Below, one piece after another: positions 25,103-34,205 of a stretch of 64,000 nucleotides of DNA (within the stretch, counting starts at the first letter, position 1; every line of letters begins with the position of its first letter). A program made the position numbers and the translations under genes. The stretch is taken from positions 788,033 to 852,032 of the forward strand of contig NZ_BLXY01000001.1 in assembly GCF_014193585.1 (NCBI RefSeq). The letters run 5' to 3'. Source of the stretch: Geomonas paludis (GTDB lineage: Bacteria; Desulfobacterota; Desulfuromonadia; Geobacterales; Geobacteraceae). The notes beneath the pieces were generated by a model. That model was not told the origin of the DNA and did not search any database. It saw nothing but the letters and a program-made list of their open reading frames with translations.

Positions 25103-26800
25103 CTAGGATGCCTTCACCCTGACCATCTCCCTGCCGGTGGCGTCGAGAACGTGCACGGCGCAGGCCAGGCAGGGGTCGAAGGAGTGGATGGTGCGCAGGA
25201 TCTCGAGCGGCTTTTCCGGGTCCGCGACCGGCGTGCCCAAGAGGGCGGCCTCGTAGGGCCCCGCCTGCCCCTTGGCGTCGCGCGGCGAGGCGTTCCAGGT
25301 GGAGGGGACCACCGCCTGGTAGTTGAGGATCTTCTGGTCCTTGATCTTGATCCAGTGCCCGAGGCCGCCGCGGGGCGCCTCGTGCCAGCCGTAGCCGTGC
25401 GCCTCGGCCGGCCAGGTGGCCGGGTCCCAGAGCTCGTTCGAGTGGATCCTCAGGTCACCCTTGGCGATGTTGCCGATCAGCTCGTCCAGCCACTTGGGGG
25501 CCTGCTGGGCGATGACCAGGCAGTCGATGCCGCGGGCGCCGGTTCTGCCCAGGGTGGAGAAGAGGGCCTCGGGGCCGACGCCGAGTTTCTTGAGCACCAG
25601 GTCCACCGCCGCCTTGGTCTCCTTGTGCCCGGAGACGTAGGCGACCAGCACGCGGGAGAGCGGCCCGACCTCCATCGGCTTCTCCTCGTAGCGCGGCGCC
25701 TTGACCCAGGAGTACTTCTTGTCCGTGTCGAGGTACTGGTAGGGGGGCTTGGGGCCGGTATAGTTGGGCTCGCTGGAGCCCTCCCACGGGTGCAGACCCT
25801 TTCCCTCGCTCCCCGCATCCTGGTACCAGGAGTGCTCGACGTGCTCGGTGATCTTCTTCTGGTCCAAGGGAACCACCTTGGAGATGTCCCGGTTCAGGAT
25901 GGCGCCGCCGGGGAGCCACGGTTTGCCGTTGGCGTCCGGGAACTCGGGGTAGCACATGTAGTTGCCGACCCCGGCGCCGATCCCCGCCCAATCCTTGTAG
26001 AAGGAGGCGACTGCCAGGAGGTCCGGGATGTAGACCTTCTCCACGAATTCCTGGGCCTTGTGCAAGAGGCGCTTCACCTCGATCAGCTTGTCGGCGTTCA
26101 AGGCGTTCTGCGAGTCCGGGTCGATGGGGATCGACATCCCTCCCACCAGGAAGGTCTGCGGGTGCGGGTTCTTGCTCCCCAGGATGGCGTGGATCTTGAT
26201 GATGTCCTTTTGCCACTCCAGCGCCTCCAGGTAGTGGGCGGTGGCCATCAGGTTCGCCTCGGGGGGGAGCTTGTAGGCGGGGTGCCCCCAGTAGGCGTTG
26301 GCGAAGGGGCCCAGCCGCCCGGAGCCGACGAAGGCCTTCACCTTGTCCTGCACGGCCTTGAAGTAGGTGGGCGAGTTGTTGGGCCAGTCCGAGATGGAGG
26401 CGGCCAATTGAGCGGTCTTGACCGGGTCGGCCTTGAGGCCCGAGGTGATGTCCACCCAGTCCAGGGCGTGCAGGTGGTAGAAGTGGATCACGTGGTCCTG
26501 GGTGTTCTGGATGGCGATGATGATGTTGCGGATCAGCTGCGCGTTGGGGGGGACCGGGATCTTCAGCGCGTCCTCGACGGCGCGGATGGAGGCGATGGAG
26601 TGCACCGTGGTACAGACGCCGCAGAAGCGCTGGGTCCAGTACCAGGCGTCGCGCGGGTCGCGCCCCTTGAGGATGGTCTCTATGCCGCGGAACATGGTGC
26701 CGGAAACCCAGGCGTTGCTGATCTTGCCGCCGGAGACTTCCGCCTCGACGCGCAGGTGCCCTTCGATCCTGGTGATCGGGTCGACAACGATCTTGCTCAT
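25103..26800 (-). CDS. hyaL: [NiFe]-hydrogenase large subunit
   Basis: 565 residues. The nickel-iron site cysteines are in RFCGVCTTVH (C60, C63) and DPCLACAVH (C544, C547). The 15 residues after His550 (starting VLDATG) are the peptide removed by HyaP. N-terminal VDPITRIEGHLR is diagnostic of group 1 uptake enzymes. It oxidises hydrogen on the periplasmic side after Tat export piggy-backed on the small subunit. The gene starts one base after the hyaS stop codon. Confidence 0.95.
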   Translation of the reverse strand: MSKIVVDPITRIEGHLRVEAEVSGGKISNAWVSGTMFRGIETILKGRDPRDAWYWTQRFCGVCTTVHSIASIRAVEDALKIPVPPNAQLIRNIIIAIQNTQDHVIHFYHLHALDWVDITSGLKADPVKTAQLAASISDWPNNSPTYFKAVQDKVKAFVGSGRLGPFANAYWGHPAYKLPPEANLMATAHYLEALEWQKDIIKIHAILGSKNPHPQTFLVGGMSIPIDPDSQNALNADKLIEVKRLLHKAQEFVEKVYIPDLLAVASFYKDWAGIGAGVGNYMCYPEFPDANGKPWLPGGAILNRDISKVVPLDQKKITEHVEHSWYQDAGSEGKGLHPWEGSSEPNYTGPKPPYQYLDTDKKYSWVKAPRYEEKPMEVGPLSRVLVAYVSGHKETKAAVDLVLKKLGVGPEALFSTLGRTGARGIDCLVIAQQAPKWLDELIGNIAKGDLRIHSNELWDPATWPAEAHGYGWHEAPRGGLGHWIKIKDQKILNYQAVVPSTWNASPRDAKGQAGPYEAALLGTPVADPEKPLEILRTIHSFDPCLACAVHVLDATGREMVRVKAS

Positions 26801-26801
26801 C

Positions 26802-27941
26802 TTAGTCCTCCTTGGCGTCCTCGCCCGGTTCCTTGTCCTTTCTCATGGCGGAAAGTGCTCCGTGCACCACGAAGGCGCCCGCGGCGCCGGCGGCCAGCCC
26901 CAGGCCGATGGCGTCGGCGGTGTGCTCGATGCCGAAGCCCGGCACGTTGGGGAGCCTGCGGTACATGGGGGACATGACGTCCCAGAACTGGGGCTCGGCG
27001 CAGCCGACGCAGGGGTGACCCGAGCCGATGGGCCAGGCTGTCTTCTCGTTGTAGCGCTGGGTGGGACAGTTGTGGAAGGTGGCGGGGCCCTTGCACCCCA
27101 TCTTGTAGAGGCAGTACCCCCTGCGGTGCCCGTCGTCACCCCACTTCTCCACGTACTGCCCGGCGTCGAAGTGCGGGCGCCGCTCGCAGTTGTCGTGGAT
27201 GCGCTTGCCGTAGGCGAACAGGGGGCGGCCGTGGCCGTCGAGGGCGGGGATCTTGTTGAAGACCAGGTAGTGCACGATGGTGGCGGTCAGGTTGTCGGCG
27301 TTGCAGGGGCAGCCGGGGAGGTTGATCACCGTGGCGCCCGGGACCGCCTCCTTGACCCCCACCGCGCCGGTCGGGTTGGGGGCGGCCGCGGGGATGCCGC
27401 CGTAGGAGGCGCAGTTGCCGATGGCGATGGTGGCCGCGGCGCCGCCGCAGACCTGGCGGGCGCGCTCCAGGTTGGACTTGCCCCCGACGCAGCCGTAGAT
27501 CCCGCCGTCCTTCATCGGGATGGACCCCTCGATGACGGCGAAGTATTTCCCCTTGTAGTCGGTGATGGTCTTGTCCAGGGCGGCCTCGGCCTGGTGTCCC
27601 GCCGCGGCCATGATGGTCTCGTGGTAGTCGACCGAGAGGATGTCGAGGACGATCTCCGCGACGGTGGGGTTGGCGGAGCGCAACAGCGCCTCGCTGTCGC
27701 CGGTACAGCCCTGGAATTCGAGCCAGACCAGGGGGGGGCGTTTCACCTCGTCCAGCGCCTGGGCCACGGACGGGGCGAAGGAAGGTGGCAGCGCCAGGGC
27801 CGCCGTGACCGTTGAGCAGAACTTCAGGAAGTCGCGTCGGGAGACGCCGCGCTCCTTCAGGATCTGGCTGATGGAGAGGTCCTCATGGTGCAGGGACTCT
27901 CCCTGTGTGTCCTTGCTACGCTCTGTTCTCGTCGTGCTCAT
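26802..27941 (-). CDS. hyaS: [NiFe]-hydrogenase small subunit, Tat-exported
   Basis: 379 residues. The twin-arginine signal SRRDFLK is at 34-40 after an unusually long leader. The proximal cluster motif reads GCTGDSE (C79); O2-tolerant enzymes have an extra Cys next to this position, so this looks like the O2-sensitive type. Further cluster cysteines: GCPCN, NCERRPHFDAGQ, GYCLYKMGCKGP and HPCVGCAEPQFWD. A C-terminal membrane helix (AIGLGLAAGAAGAFVV) ends in charged residues. First gene of the operon; it carries electrons from the active site to the cytochrome b. Confidence 0.95.
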   Translation of the reverse strand: MSTTRTERSKDTQGESLHHEDLSISQILKERGVSRRDFLKFCSTVTAALALPPSFAPSVAQALDEVKRPPLVWLEFQGCTGDSEALLRSANPTVAEIVLDILSVDYHETIMAAAGHQAEAALDKTITDYKGKYFAVIEGSIPMKDGGIYGCVGGKSNLERARQVCGGAAATIAIGNCASYGGIPAAAPNPTGAVGVKEAVPGATVINLPGCPCNADNLTATIVHYLVFNKIPALDGHGRPLFAYGKRIHDNCERRPHFDAGQYVEKWGDDGHRRGYCLYKMGCKGPATFHNCPTQRYNEKTAWPIGSGHPCVGCAEPQFWDVMSPMYRRLPNVPGFGIEHTADAIGLGLAAGAAGAFVVHGALSAMRKDKEPGEDAKED

Positions 27942-28012
27942 CCCGGCCTCCCCTTGCTGACAGCGAAACGGTGGACTCTTTGGCGCGTGAACCAGAACTG
28001 GCAGTATGTTCT

Positions 28013-28040
28013 ATTTTAGTAGAAAGATGTTTTATTGCAA
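28013..28040 (-). promoter_or_regulatory. candidate promoter of the hydrogenase operon
   Basis: Minus strand TTGCAA (28035-28040), 16 bases, TAAAAT (28013-28018), about 70 bases ahead of hyaS. The rest of the 360-base gap up to 28301 holds the family B repeat and nothing else I can name. Confidence 0.4.
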
Positions 28041-28159
28041 GAGGAGAAAATGAATCAGGTGAGAAAAATATTCACGAAGTGAAGGGGGTTATGGGTAGAA
28101 CGGATATTTTATGCCTGTGGGGGCGACCATTGTCAGGATGGAATGATTCTTCTGTTAGT

Positions 28160-28275
28160 TCCCTCTCCCTCCGGGAGAGGGTGCCCGAAGGGCGGGTGAG
28201 GGCGCTGCCCTGCTGCCGGCATCTTGCCCTTGGCATCTCCCCTCACCCTGGCCCTCTCCCAGAGGGAGAGGGGAT
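28160..28275. repeat. dispersed palindromic repeat, family B, copy 2
   Basis: Same two-hairpin unit as at 23198-23313: CCCTCTCCCTCCGGGAGAGG, GCCCGAAGGGC, GGTGAGGG, variable centre, CCCTCACCC and closing hairpin. It begins 26 bases past the regulator's stop codon and may end that transcript. Confidence 0.9.
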
Positions 28276-28301
28276 GTGGACGCATGTGCGCATGGTCGCT
28301 G

Positions 28302-28937
28302 CTAGACCAATCCTTTTTCCTGGGCGTAGCGCAACAGCGCCACCCTGCCGTCCACGTTGATCTTCTGATAGATGTTGTGCAGGTGGACCTTCACCGTCCC
28401 TTCGCTGATGCAGAGCTTGTCGGCGATCTCCTTGTTGCGCGAGCCTCCGGCCACCATGCGTACCAGCTCGATCTCGCGCTGGGTGAGCAGGTGGGCCACC
28501 TCGCGTCCCCCCGCTTCGCGCTTCAGGAGCTTTTCCAGGGCCTGCTTGGCGGAACGGCGCTCCAGCCACTGCTCGCCGGCGTGCACCTTGCGGATGCACT
28601 GCACCAGGAACTGCGGCGCCATCTCCTTCAGGACCACCCCTTGGATGCCGAGCATGACCGCATCCAGCATGTCCTCGTCCTCAAGTGCCGCCGTGAGCAG
28701 GACCAGCCGCGCGCCGAGCCGCTCCTCGGTCACCCTGCGCGCCACCTCGATGCCGTTCAGCCCCGGCATGCGGATGTCGAGCACCGCGACGTCGGGACGC
28801 TGCCGGCGGATCTCATCCAGCGCATCCGTGCCGTTGCTGCAACTGGCCAGCACCTGGAAATCCTCCTCGAAGTTGAACAGGCCGGTGAGCCCGTTGAGGA
28901 TCAGCGGATGGTCGTCCGCGATGACCAGTCGTATCAT
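28302..28937 (-). CDS. NarL/LuxR-family response regulator
   Basis: 211 residues. Receiver with ADDHP, phospho-Asp in VLDIRMPGLNG, Thr in LLTA and Lys in VLKE. The C-terminal LuxR HTH is LTQREIELVRMVAGGSRNKEIADKL...TVKVHLHNIYQKI. The start codon is one base beyond the kinase stop codon and an AGGAGG lies within the kinase end, so translation is coupled. The pair lies directly upstream of the hydrogenase genes on the same strand and may control them (inference from position). Confidence 0.92.
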   Translation of the reverse strand: MIRLVIADDHPLILNGLTGLFNFEEDFQVLASCSNGTDALDEIRRQRPDVAVLDIRMPGLNGIEVARRVTEERLGARLVLLTAALEDEDMLDAVMLGIQGVVLKEMAPQFLVQCIRKVHAGEQWLERRSAKQALEKLLKREAGGREVAHLLTQREIELVRMVAGGSRNKEIADKLCISEGTVKVHLHNIYQKINVDGRVALLRYAQEKGLV

Positions 28938-28938
28938 G

Positions 28939-30645
28939 TCAGCCTCCTAGTTCCATGAGGGGCAGGGTGATGTCGAGGCGGGCGCCGCGCTCGCTGGAGT
29001 CGATCACCAGTTTTCCGTTCAGGGCGTCGATGCGCTCCCGCAGCGTCACCGGGCCGCGCTTCAGGTCGCTCAACTGGTCCTGGTCGTAGCTGCCTTGGAA
29101 GCCGAAGCCGCGCCCGTCGTCGATCACGGTGATGCGCGCCCACTGGGCGTCGAAGCAGATCTCCGCGCGCAGCGTCCTTGCCTCCGCGTGGCGCACCGCG
29201 TTGATGAGCGCCTCGTGCACCACGAAGTAGATCTCGCGCGCCATGCTGCGCTGCAGCCGGGGCGCCGGTGTGTGGCAGGTGACGGAGCAGGCGACCTCCC
29301 ACTGCCGCCTGATCCGGCCGGCGAGCTCCTCCAGCCGCTTGGCAAGCCCGAACTCCTCGGTCTTGCGCCGGGAGAAGAGCGGCTTCATGTCGTTGATCTG
29401 GGTCCTCAGGTCGCGCTGCTCGGCCGCCAGCAGCTGCTGCACCTGCAGGATGCTTTCGCGGGCGCCGGCGGGGTCGCTCTCCATCAGGCGGCTCACCGCC
29501 GCCAGTTGCAACCCCGCCCCCGCCAAGGACTGCAGCAGGCCGTCGTGCAGGTCGTGGGCCAGCCGCAGGCGCTCGTCGGCGGCGGCCCCCTGCTGGATCT
29601 GTTTCAAGAGCAGGGCGTGGTCGAGCCTGGCCGCGATCTCGTGGGCGACGATGCCGCCCAGGACCAGGTCGTCCGGGGTGAAGTGGCGCCGGTCCAGGGC
29701 GATCAGGTAGCCGGAGATTCTCTCACCGTCCAAGGGCGAGACGCACGCCGAGGTGACGCTGAAAGCGCGGACGATTTCCGGGTGCAGCGGTGCGCTGTGG
29801 CGCTGCTGCAAGCCGGCCAACGTGTTGCAGACCACGAGCCCCCGGCTCGAGCCGGCGTCGCGGGTGAAGAAGCTCGCCTGCTCCAGCCCTTCGGCCACGA
29901 TCTCCCCGAAGACGCCCGGCTCCTTCCACTCGTAGCGGCATCCCTCGGCGGTCCAGCAGAGCAGGTGCAGCCACGGCTCGTCTTCCTCTTCCCACAAAAG
30001 GATCACCCGCGGCACTCTCAGTATGTCCGCGGCGTGGCCCAGCATCCCCTGGCCGTCCGTGCCCGGTTCCCGGGGGAGCGTTTCCCGCGGCCACTGGGAC
30101 AGCATGGCGAGGATCTCCCGCATCGACTCTTCGTAGGCGCCCAGGTAGCCGAGCAGGCCGGCCACGACGGCGAGGTAGGCGATGCGGATGATGAAGCGGT
30201 TCAGCTCGAAGCTCTGGTCCAGGAGCAGGTTGGAAGGGTAGCAGGCGAGCAGGACGGTGATGGACATGGCCGCCACCGCGGTCCAGAGGGTGCCGCGCCA
30301 CTGCCAGCGAAAGGTGGCGCAGACCAGGATGAAGATGAAGTAGACGAAGAACGGGCTGTTCGGCCCCGTGGTGAGGAACATGAGGCAGGCAAAGACCAAA
30401 AGGTCGATGCTGTGGGTGACCAGGTGCAGACGGGTCCAGCCGAAGGTCTGGCGCCAGGTGAGGGCGCCTATGACCAGGGAGTAGCCGAGATAGCCCGAGA
30501 GGATGCCGTAGGTGGTGGCCGCGTAGCGGGTCGGCTCGGACGGGTCGAGCCAGACGGCGAACAAAAAGAACGCGGAGAGGATGACGCGCCCGGTGGCGAT
30601 CAGGTACTCTGCCCGGGATTTCGAGTGAAATGTCAGTCGCGTCAT
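28939..30645 (-). CDS. membrane sensor histidine kinase (HisKA_3)
   Basis: 568 residues. About five to six membrane helices fill residues 15-190. A GAF-like region follows (about 205-345, WLHLLCWTAEGC to SGYLIALDRRHF). The dimerisation box is LAHDLHDGLLQSLAG of the NarX/DegS type, then HATPase ending DDGRGFGFQGSYDQDQ. The partner is the NarL-type regulator downstream. Its short periplasmic loops suggest sensing inside the membrane or by the GAF-like domain, e.g. of redox state; the stimulus is unknown. Confidence 0.9.
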   Translation of the reverse strand: MTRLTFHSKSRAEYLIATGRVILSAFFLFAVWLDPSEPTRYAATTYGILSGYLGYSLVIGALTWRQTFGWTRLHLVTHSIDLLVFACLMFLTTGPNSPFFVYFIFILVCATFRWQWRGTLWTAVAAMSITVLLACYPSNLLLDQSFELNRFIIRIAYLAVVAGLLGYLGAYEESMREILAMLSQWPRETLPREPGTDGQGMLGHAADILRVPRVILLWEEEDEPWLHLLCWTAEGCRYEWKEPGVFGEIVAEGLEQASFFTRDAGSSRGLVVCNTLAGLQQRHSAPLHPEIVRAFSVTSACVSPLDGERISGYLIALDRRHFTPDDLVLGGIVAHEIAARLDHALLLKQIQQGAAADERLRLAHDLHDGLLQSLAGAGLQLAAVSRLMESDPAGARESILQVQQLLAAEQRDLRTQINDMKPLFSRRKTEEFGLAKRLEELAGRIRRQWEVACSVTCHTPAPRLQRSMAREIYFVVHEALINAVRHAEARTLRAEICFDAQWARITVIDDGRGFGFQGSYDQDQLSDLKRGPVTLRERIDALNGKLVIDSSERGARLDITLPLMELGG

Positions 30646-30733
30646 TTCGTTGCTCGTGTGGTGGAGGGGCGGCGGCCGACAGTTGCGCCGGTCACCGTCC
30701 TACGTGGTGTAGGAACCCGTTTTGGAGCGGCAT

Positions 30734-30761
30734 TTTATACACCGGGTACGCGGTACGTCAA
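30734..30761 (-). promoter_or_regulatory. sigma-70 promoter of the kinase/regulator pair
   Basis: Minus strand TTGACG (30756-30761), 16 bases, TATAAA (30734-30739), about 90 bases upstream of the kinase ATG. Both boxes match five of six consensus positions. Confidence 0.55.
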
Positions 30762-30912
30762 CGATTTAGATGACATTTGATCGATGAGAGGTGGGAAACG
30801 TTTACCGGGGACTGGAACGGTGGATTATAGACCACCATTTACCGCACCAGGAATCCCGCCAGGCGTGGAGCAGGCTGGACGGCAGGGGGCGTGACGGTGA
30901 CAACACGACAGA

Positions 30913-32043
30913 TCATTCCAGTGACTTGCGGAAGCGGAGCACGCTCACGGTGAGCATGACTGCGGCGATGAGCGCCATGGCCGCCATCTGGGGCCAGAGC
31001 ACCTCGAAGCCGACCCCTTTCAGGTACACGCTTCTCAGCACCACCTCCTGGTAGCGCAGCGGGTTCAGGTAGGTGAGGCGCTGCAGGAAGACGGGCATGC
31101 TGGAGATGGGGGAGCCGAAGCCGGAGAAGATGACGGCGGGCATGATGAAGAAGAAGCTGGTCACCATGGCCTGCTGCTGGGTCGCCGAGACGGTGGAGAT
31201 GAAGAGGCCGACGCCGAGCATGCACAGGATGAAGCAGACGGTCCCGGCGGCCAGCACCAGGAAGCTCCCGGTGAGCGGCACGTGGAACCAGAGCGTCCCG
31301 GCCAGGCTGATCAGCGCCGTGTCCAGAAGGCCGATCAGGAAGAAGGGGATGGTCTTGCCCAGGATGAATTCGGTGCGTCGTATCGGCGTCACCATGATCT
31401 GCTCCAGGGTGCCGATCTCGCGCTCCCGCACCACGGCGAAGGCGGTCAGGGTGACCACGATCACCAGGACCAGGTTGCCGATCACCCCCGGCACGAAGAA
31501 CCACTGGCTGCTCAGGTCGGGGTTGTACCAGGGGCGGCGCTCGACCACGATCTCGGGGAGGGAGGCCGCCAGGGCCGGGGCCTGCCGTTGCAGCGCGGCC
31601 GTGCGGAAGTCGCGGGCGAAGCCCTGGGCCACCTGGTTGACGTAGCCTAGGCCGACCAGGGCGGTGTTGGAGTTGCTGGCATCGACGATCACCTGCAGGT
31701 GCGCGGTCTCACCCTTGCCCAGGTCGCGCGCGAAGCCGGAGTTGACCTGCAGCGCCATGTTCACCTGGTCGCGGTCGATCAGGTCCGCGATCTCGCGCCG
31801 GTCGGCGATGCGGCGCACCTCGAAGTAGCGGCTCGCCTGGAAGCGGGACACCAGGTCGCGGCTCGCCTGGCTGTTGTCGTAGTCGACGATGGCGATCGGT
31901 ACGTGCTTGATCTCCAGGGTCGCTGCGTAGCCGAACACCAGCGTCTGGATGATGGGCGGTCCGAACAGCAGGAACCTCGCCCTCTTGTCGCGGATGACGT
32001 GCAGGAACTCCTTGATCAGCATCTGGCGCAGGCGGCCCAGCAT
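30913..32043 (-). CDS. ABC-2 exporter permease (YbhR-like)
   Basis: 376 residues: one N-terminal helix (RFLLFGPPIIQTLVFGYA), a large periplasmic domain (about 45-175), and five C-terminal helices with the ABC-2 signature REREIGTLEQIMVTPI. With the neighbouring permease it forms the membrane channel of the export system. Last gene of the seven-gene operon; the gap to the previous permease is nine bases. No terminator was recognised in the 267 bases that follow up to the kinase gene. Confidence 0.9.
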   Translation of the reverse strand: MLGRLRQMLIKEFLHVIRDKRARFLLFGPPIIQTLVFGYAATLEIKHVPIAIVDYDNSQASRDLVSRFQASRYFEVRRIADRREIADLIDRDQVNMALQVNSGFARDLGKGETAHLQVIVDASNSNTALVGLGYVNQVAQGFARDFRTAALQRQAPALAASLPEIVVERRPWYNPDLSSQWFFVPGVIGNLVLVIVVTLTAFAVVREREIGTLEQIMVTPIRRTEFILGKTIPFFLIGLLDTALISLAGTLWFHVPLTGSFLVLAAGTVCFILCMLGVGLFISTVSATQQQAMVTSFFFIMPAVIFSGFGSPISSMPVFLQRLTYLNPLRYQEVVLRSVYLKGVGFEVLWPQMAAMALIAAVMLTVSVLRFRKSLE

Positions 32044-32052
32044 GTTTCCCCC

Positions 32053-33186
32053 TCAGGCGAGTTTCTTGCGGAAGACCCGCGTTGCCGCCAGTCCGAGCAC
32101 GGCGGCGAAGATGGCCAGTCCCAGCAAATCCTGCCACATGGTCAGCACCGGCGATCCCTTCAGGAACACGTTGCGCAGGATGGCCATGTAGTAGCGGGCC
32201 GGCACGACGTGGGTGATGCCCCGCACCACCGCCGGCATCTGGTCGATGGGGTACATGAAACCCGAGAGCAGGAACGCGGGCAGGAAGGTAGCGATCAGCG
32301 AGACCTGGCTGGCGGCGAGCTGCGTCTTGGCCACCACCGAGAAGAAGTATCCCAGCGACAGCACCACGATCAGGAAGAGGAGGGTGCTCAGCAGAAAGAC
32401 CCAGATGTGCCCCCGGAACGGGACGCCGAACCACCACACCCCCATCACGGCGCAGAGGCTCGTGTCGGCCAGGCCGATCACCACGTAGGGGGCCAGTTTG
32501 CCCAGCATGATCTCCAGCGGCGTCACCGGGGTCGAGATGAGCTGTTCCATGGTGCCGCGCTCCCACTCGCGCGCCACGGTGAGCGAGGTGAGGAAGGTCC
32601 CCACCACCGCCATGACCATGGCCACCACGCCCGGGACGATGGTGACCATGCTCTCCAGGTTCTCGTTGAACCAGGTCCGGGCGTCGACGCTTACTGGAAG
32701 GCGCGGCTGCCCCTGGCCGCGTCCCCGCAGCCATGCCAGTTGGAGCTGCTGGGAGTGCGCCTGCGCCACCGCCTCCGTGTAGCTCATCCCGAGGCTCGCG
32801 CTGTTGCTGTCGGTGCCGTCGAAGATCGCCTGCACGCTCACCTTCTGCCCCGAACGGAGCTTTTTCGAGAAATCAGGGGGGACTACGAGGCCGATCTGGC
32901 ACCTCCCGGCGTCGATGGCGCTTACCAGTTCCGGATAGCTCTGCACCGTCTTGACCACGTTGAAGTAGACCGAGGCCTGGAAGCGCTTGACGAAGTCCTG
33001 GCTTTGCTGGCTCTTTTCCTGGTCGTAGACGTAGACCGGGATGTGCTTGGTGTCGAAGCTCACGCCGTAGCCGAAGGCGAACATCATCACGATGGGCATG
33101 GCGATGACGATGCCGATGCTGCGGGCGTCGCGCCGGATCTGGATCATTTCCTTGCGCGCCATGGCGCAGAGCCGGTTCCAGTTCAT
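32053..33186 (-). CDS. ABC-2 exporter permease (YbhS-like)
   Basis: 377 residues with the same plan as its neighbour: N-terminal helix (GIVIAMPIVMMFAFGYG), periplasmic domain, then five helices and the motif WERGTMEQLISTPVTPLE. The two permeases are paralogues and should form a heterodimer. Its start overlaps the stop of the preceding ATPase gene by four bases. Confidence 0.9.
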   Translation of the reverse strand: MNWNRLCAMARKEMIQIRRDARSIGIVIAMPIVMMFAFGYGVSFDTKHIPVYVYDQEKSQQSQDFVKRFQASVYFNVVKTVQSYPELVSAIDAGRCQIGLVVPPDFSKKLRSGQKVSVQAIFDGTDSNSASLGMSYTEAVAQAHSQQLQLAWLRGRGQGQPRLPVSVDARTWFNENLESMVTIVPGVVAMVMAVVGTFLTSLTVAREWERGTMEQLISTPVTPLEIMLGKLAPYVVIGLADTSLCAVMGVWWFGVPFRGHIWVFLLSTLLFLIVVLSLGYFFSVVAKTQLAASQVSLIATFLPAFLLSGFMYPIDQMPAVVRGITHVVPARYYMAILRNVFLKGSPVLTMWQDLLGLAIFAAVLGLAATRVFRKKLA

Positions 33187-34205
33187 GGTTGTCCCTTCTC
33201 CCTGCCGGTTACGGTCCCCACGGTTTTATCGCCTTTATCCCTTTTATCCCCTTCATCCCTGTTCCCTTCGTTTCTGTTAAGACTGGTCAGCGACACGAAG
33301 ACGTCCTCCAGGGTGGGGCGGATCTTCTCGATGCGGGTGACGGCGATGCCGCGCGCGGCCAGAAACTCCTGCACCTGCGGGATGGCCTGGTCTGCGGAGC
33401 CTACTACCAGGTGCAGCGCGTTGCCGAAGATGGCGGCGTCGGTGACCCCCGGCGCCCCTTGCAGCTCCTCCAGTGCCTTCCCCACCTGGTCGCATTCGAC
33501 GAGCAGTAGATCCCCCGCCATGCTCTTTTCCTTCAGCTCCAGCGGGGAACCCGAGGCGACGATCCTGCCGCGGTCGATGAGCACCAGGCGGTTGCAGTAT
33601 TCCGCCTCGTCCATGTAGTGGGTGGTCACGAAGACGGTGACCCCGTCGTCGGCCATGCGGTGGATCAGCTCCCAGAAGAGCCGCCGCGAGATGGGATCGA
33701 CCCCCGAGGTGGGCTCGTCCAGGAAGACGATGGGGGGGCGGTGCAGGACGGCGCAGCCCAGGGCCAGGCGCTGCTTCCACCCCGCGGCGAGGGTGCCGGT
33801 GAGGAGCTGTTCCCGGCCGGCAAGCCCCGCCATGTCGATGGCCCAGTCGATGCGCTCTTTGAGTTCGGCCGCGGGGACGCTGTACATGCCGGCGAAAAAA
33901 CGCAGGTTCTCGATCACCTTCAGGTCGTTGTACAGGGAGAATTTCTGCGACATGTAGCCGATGTTCTGCCGCACCCGCTCCGGCTCGCGCGCCACGTCCA
34001 GCCCGGCCACCAGCGCCTGTCCGGAGGTCGGCCGCAGCAGGCCGCACAGCATCCTGATGGTGGTGGACTTGCCGGCGCCGTTGGGCCCCAGGAAGCCGAA
34101 GATCTCGCCCGGGCGCGCCTCCAGGGAGATGTTGTTCACCGCGACGAAGTCGCCGAAGCGCTTCACCAAGTCCCGCACCACGACTGCCGGGGCCGCGCCG
34201 TTCAT
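33183..34205 (-). CDS. ABC exporter ATPase with non-canonical signature and repeat-derived tail
   Basis: 340 residues. Walker A GPNGAGKST, Walker B IVFLDEPTSGVD and the H-loop TTHYMDEAE are normal. The signature reads LAAGWKQRL in place of LSGGxxQ. It resembles the second half of E. coli YbhF. The last 30 residues are charged and encoded by a family D repeat (33225-33280), giving GNRDEGDKRDKGDK, so they are unlikely to be functional. It overlaps both neighbours by four bases. Confidence 0.9.
   Translation of the reverse strand: MNGAAPAVVVRDLVKRFGDFVAVNNISLEARPGEIFGFLGPNGAGKSTTIRMLCGLLRPTSGQALVAGLDVAREPERVRQNIGYMSQKFSLYNDLKVIENLRFFAGMYSVPAAELKERIDWAIDMAGLAGREQLLTGTLAAGWKQRLALGCAVLHRPPIVFLDEPTSGVDPISRRLFWELIHRMADDGVTVFVTTHYMDEAEYCNRLVLIDRGRIVASGSPLELKEKSMAGDLLLVECDQVGKALEELQGAPGVTDAAIFGNALHLVVGSADQAIPQVQEFLAARGIAVTRIEKIRPTLEDVFVSLTSLNRNEGNRDEGDKRDKGDKTVGTVTGREKGQP
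33225..33280. repeat. dispersed repeat, family D, copy 2 (inside a coding region)
   Basis: Reads TTATCCCTTTTATCCCCTTC and ends ATCCCTGTT on the plus strand, matching the right arm of the copy at 48709-48786. It lies within the 3' end of the ABC ATPase gene and keeps the frame open. Confidence 0.85.

Noticed and set aside
23801-26977. Antisense open frame of over 1000 codons opposite the hydrogenase genes
   Set aside because: It spans three genuine genes on the other strand and shows no motif; it is a high-GC artefact.
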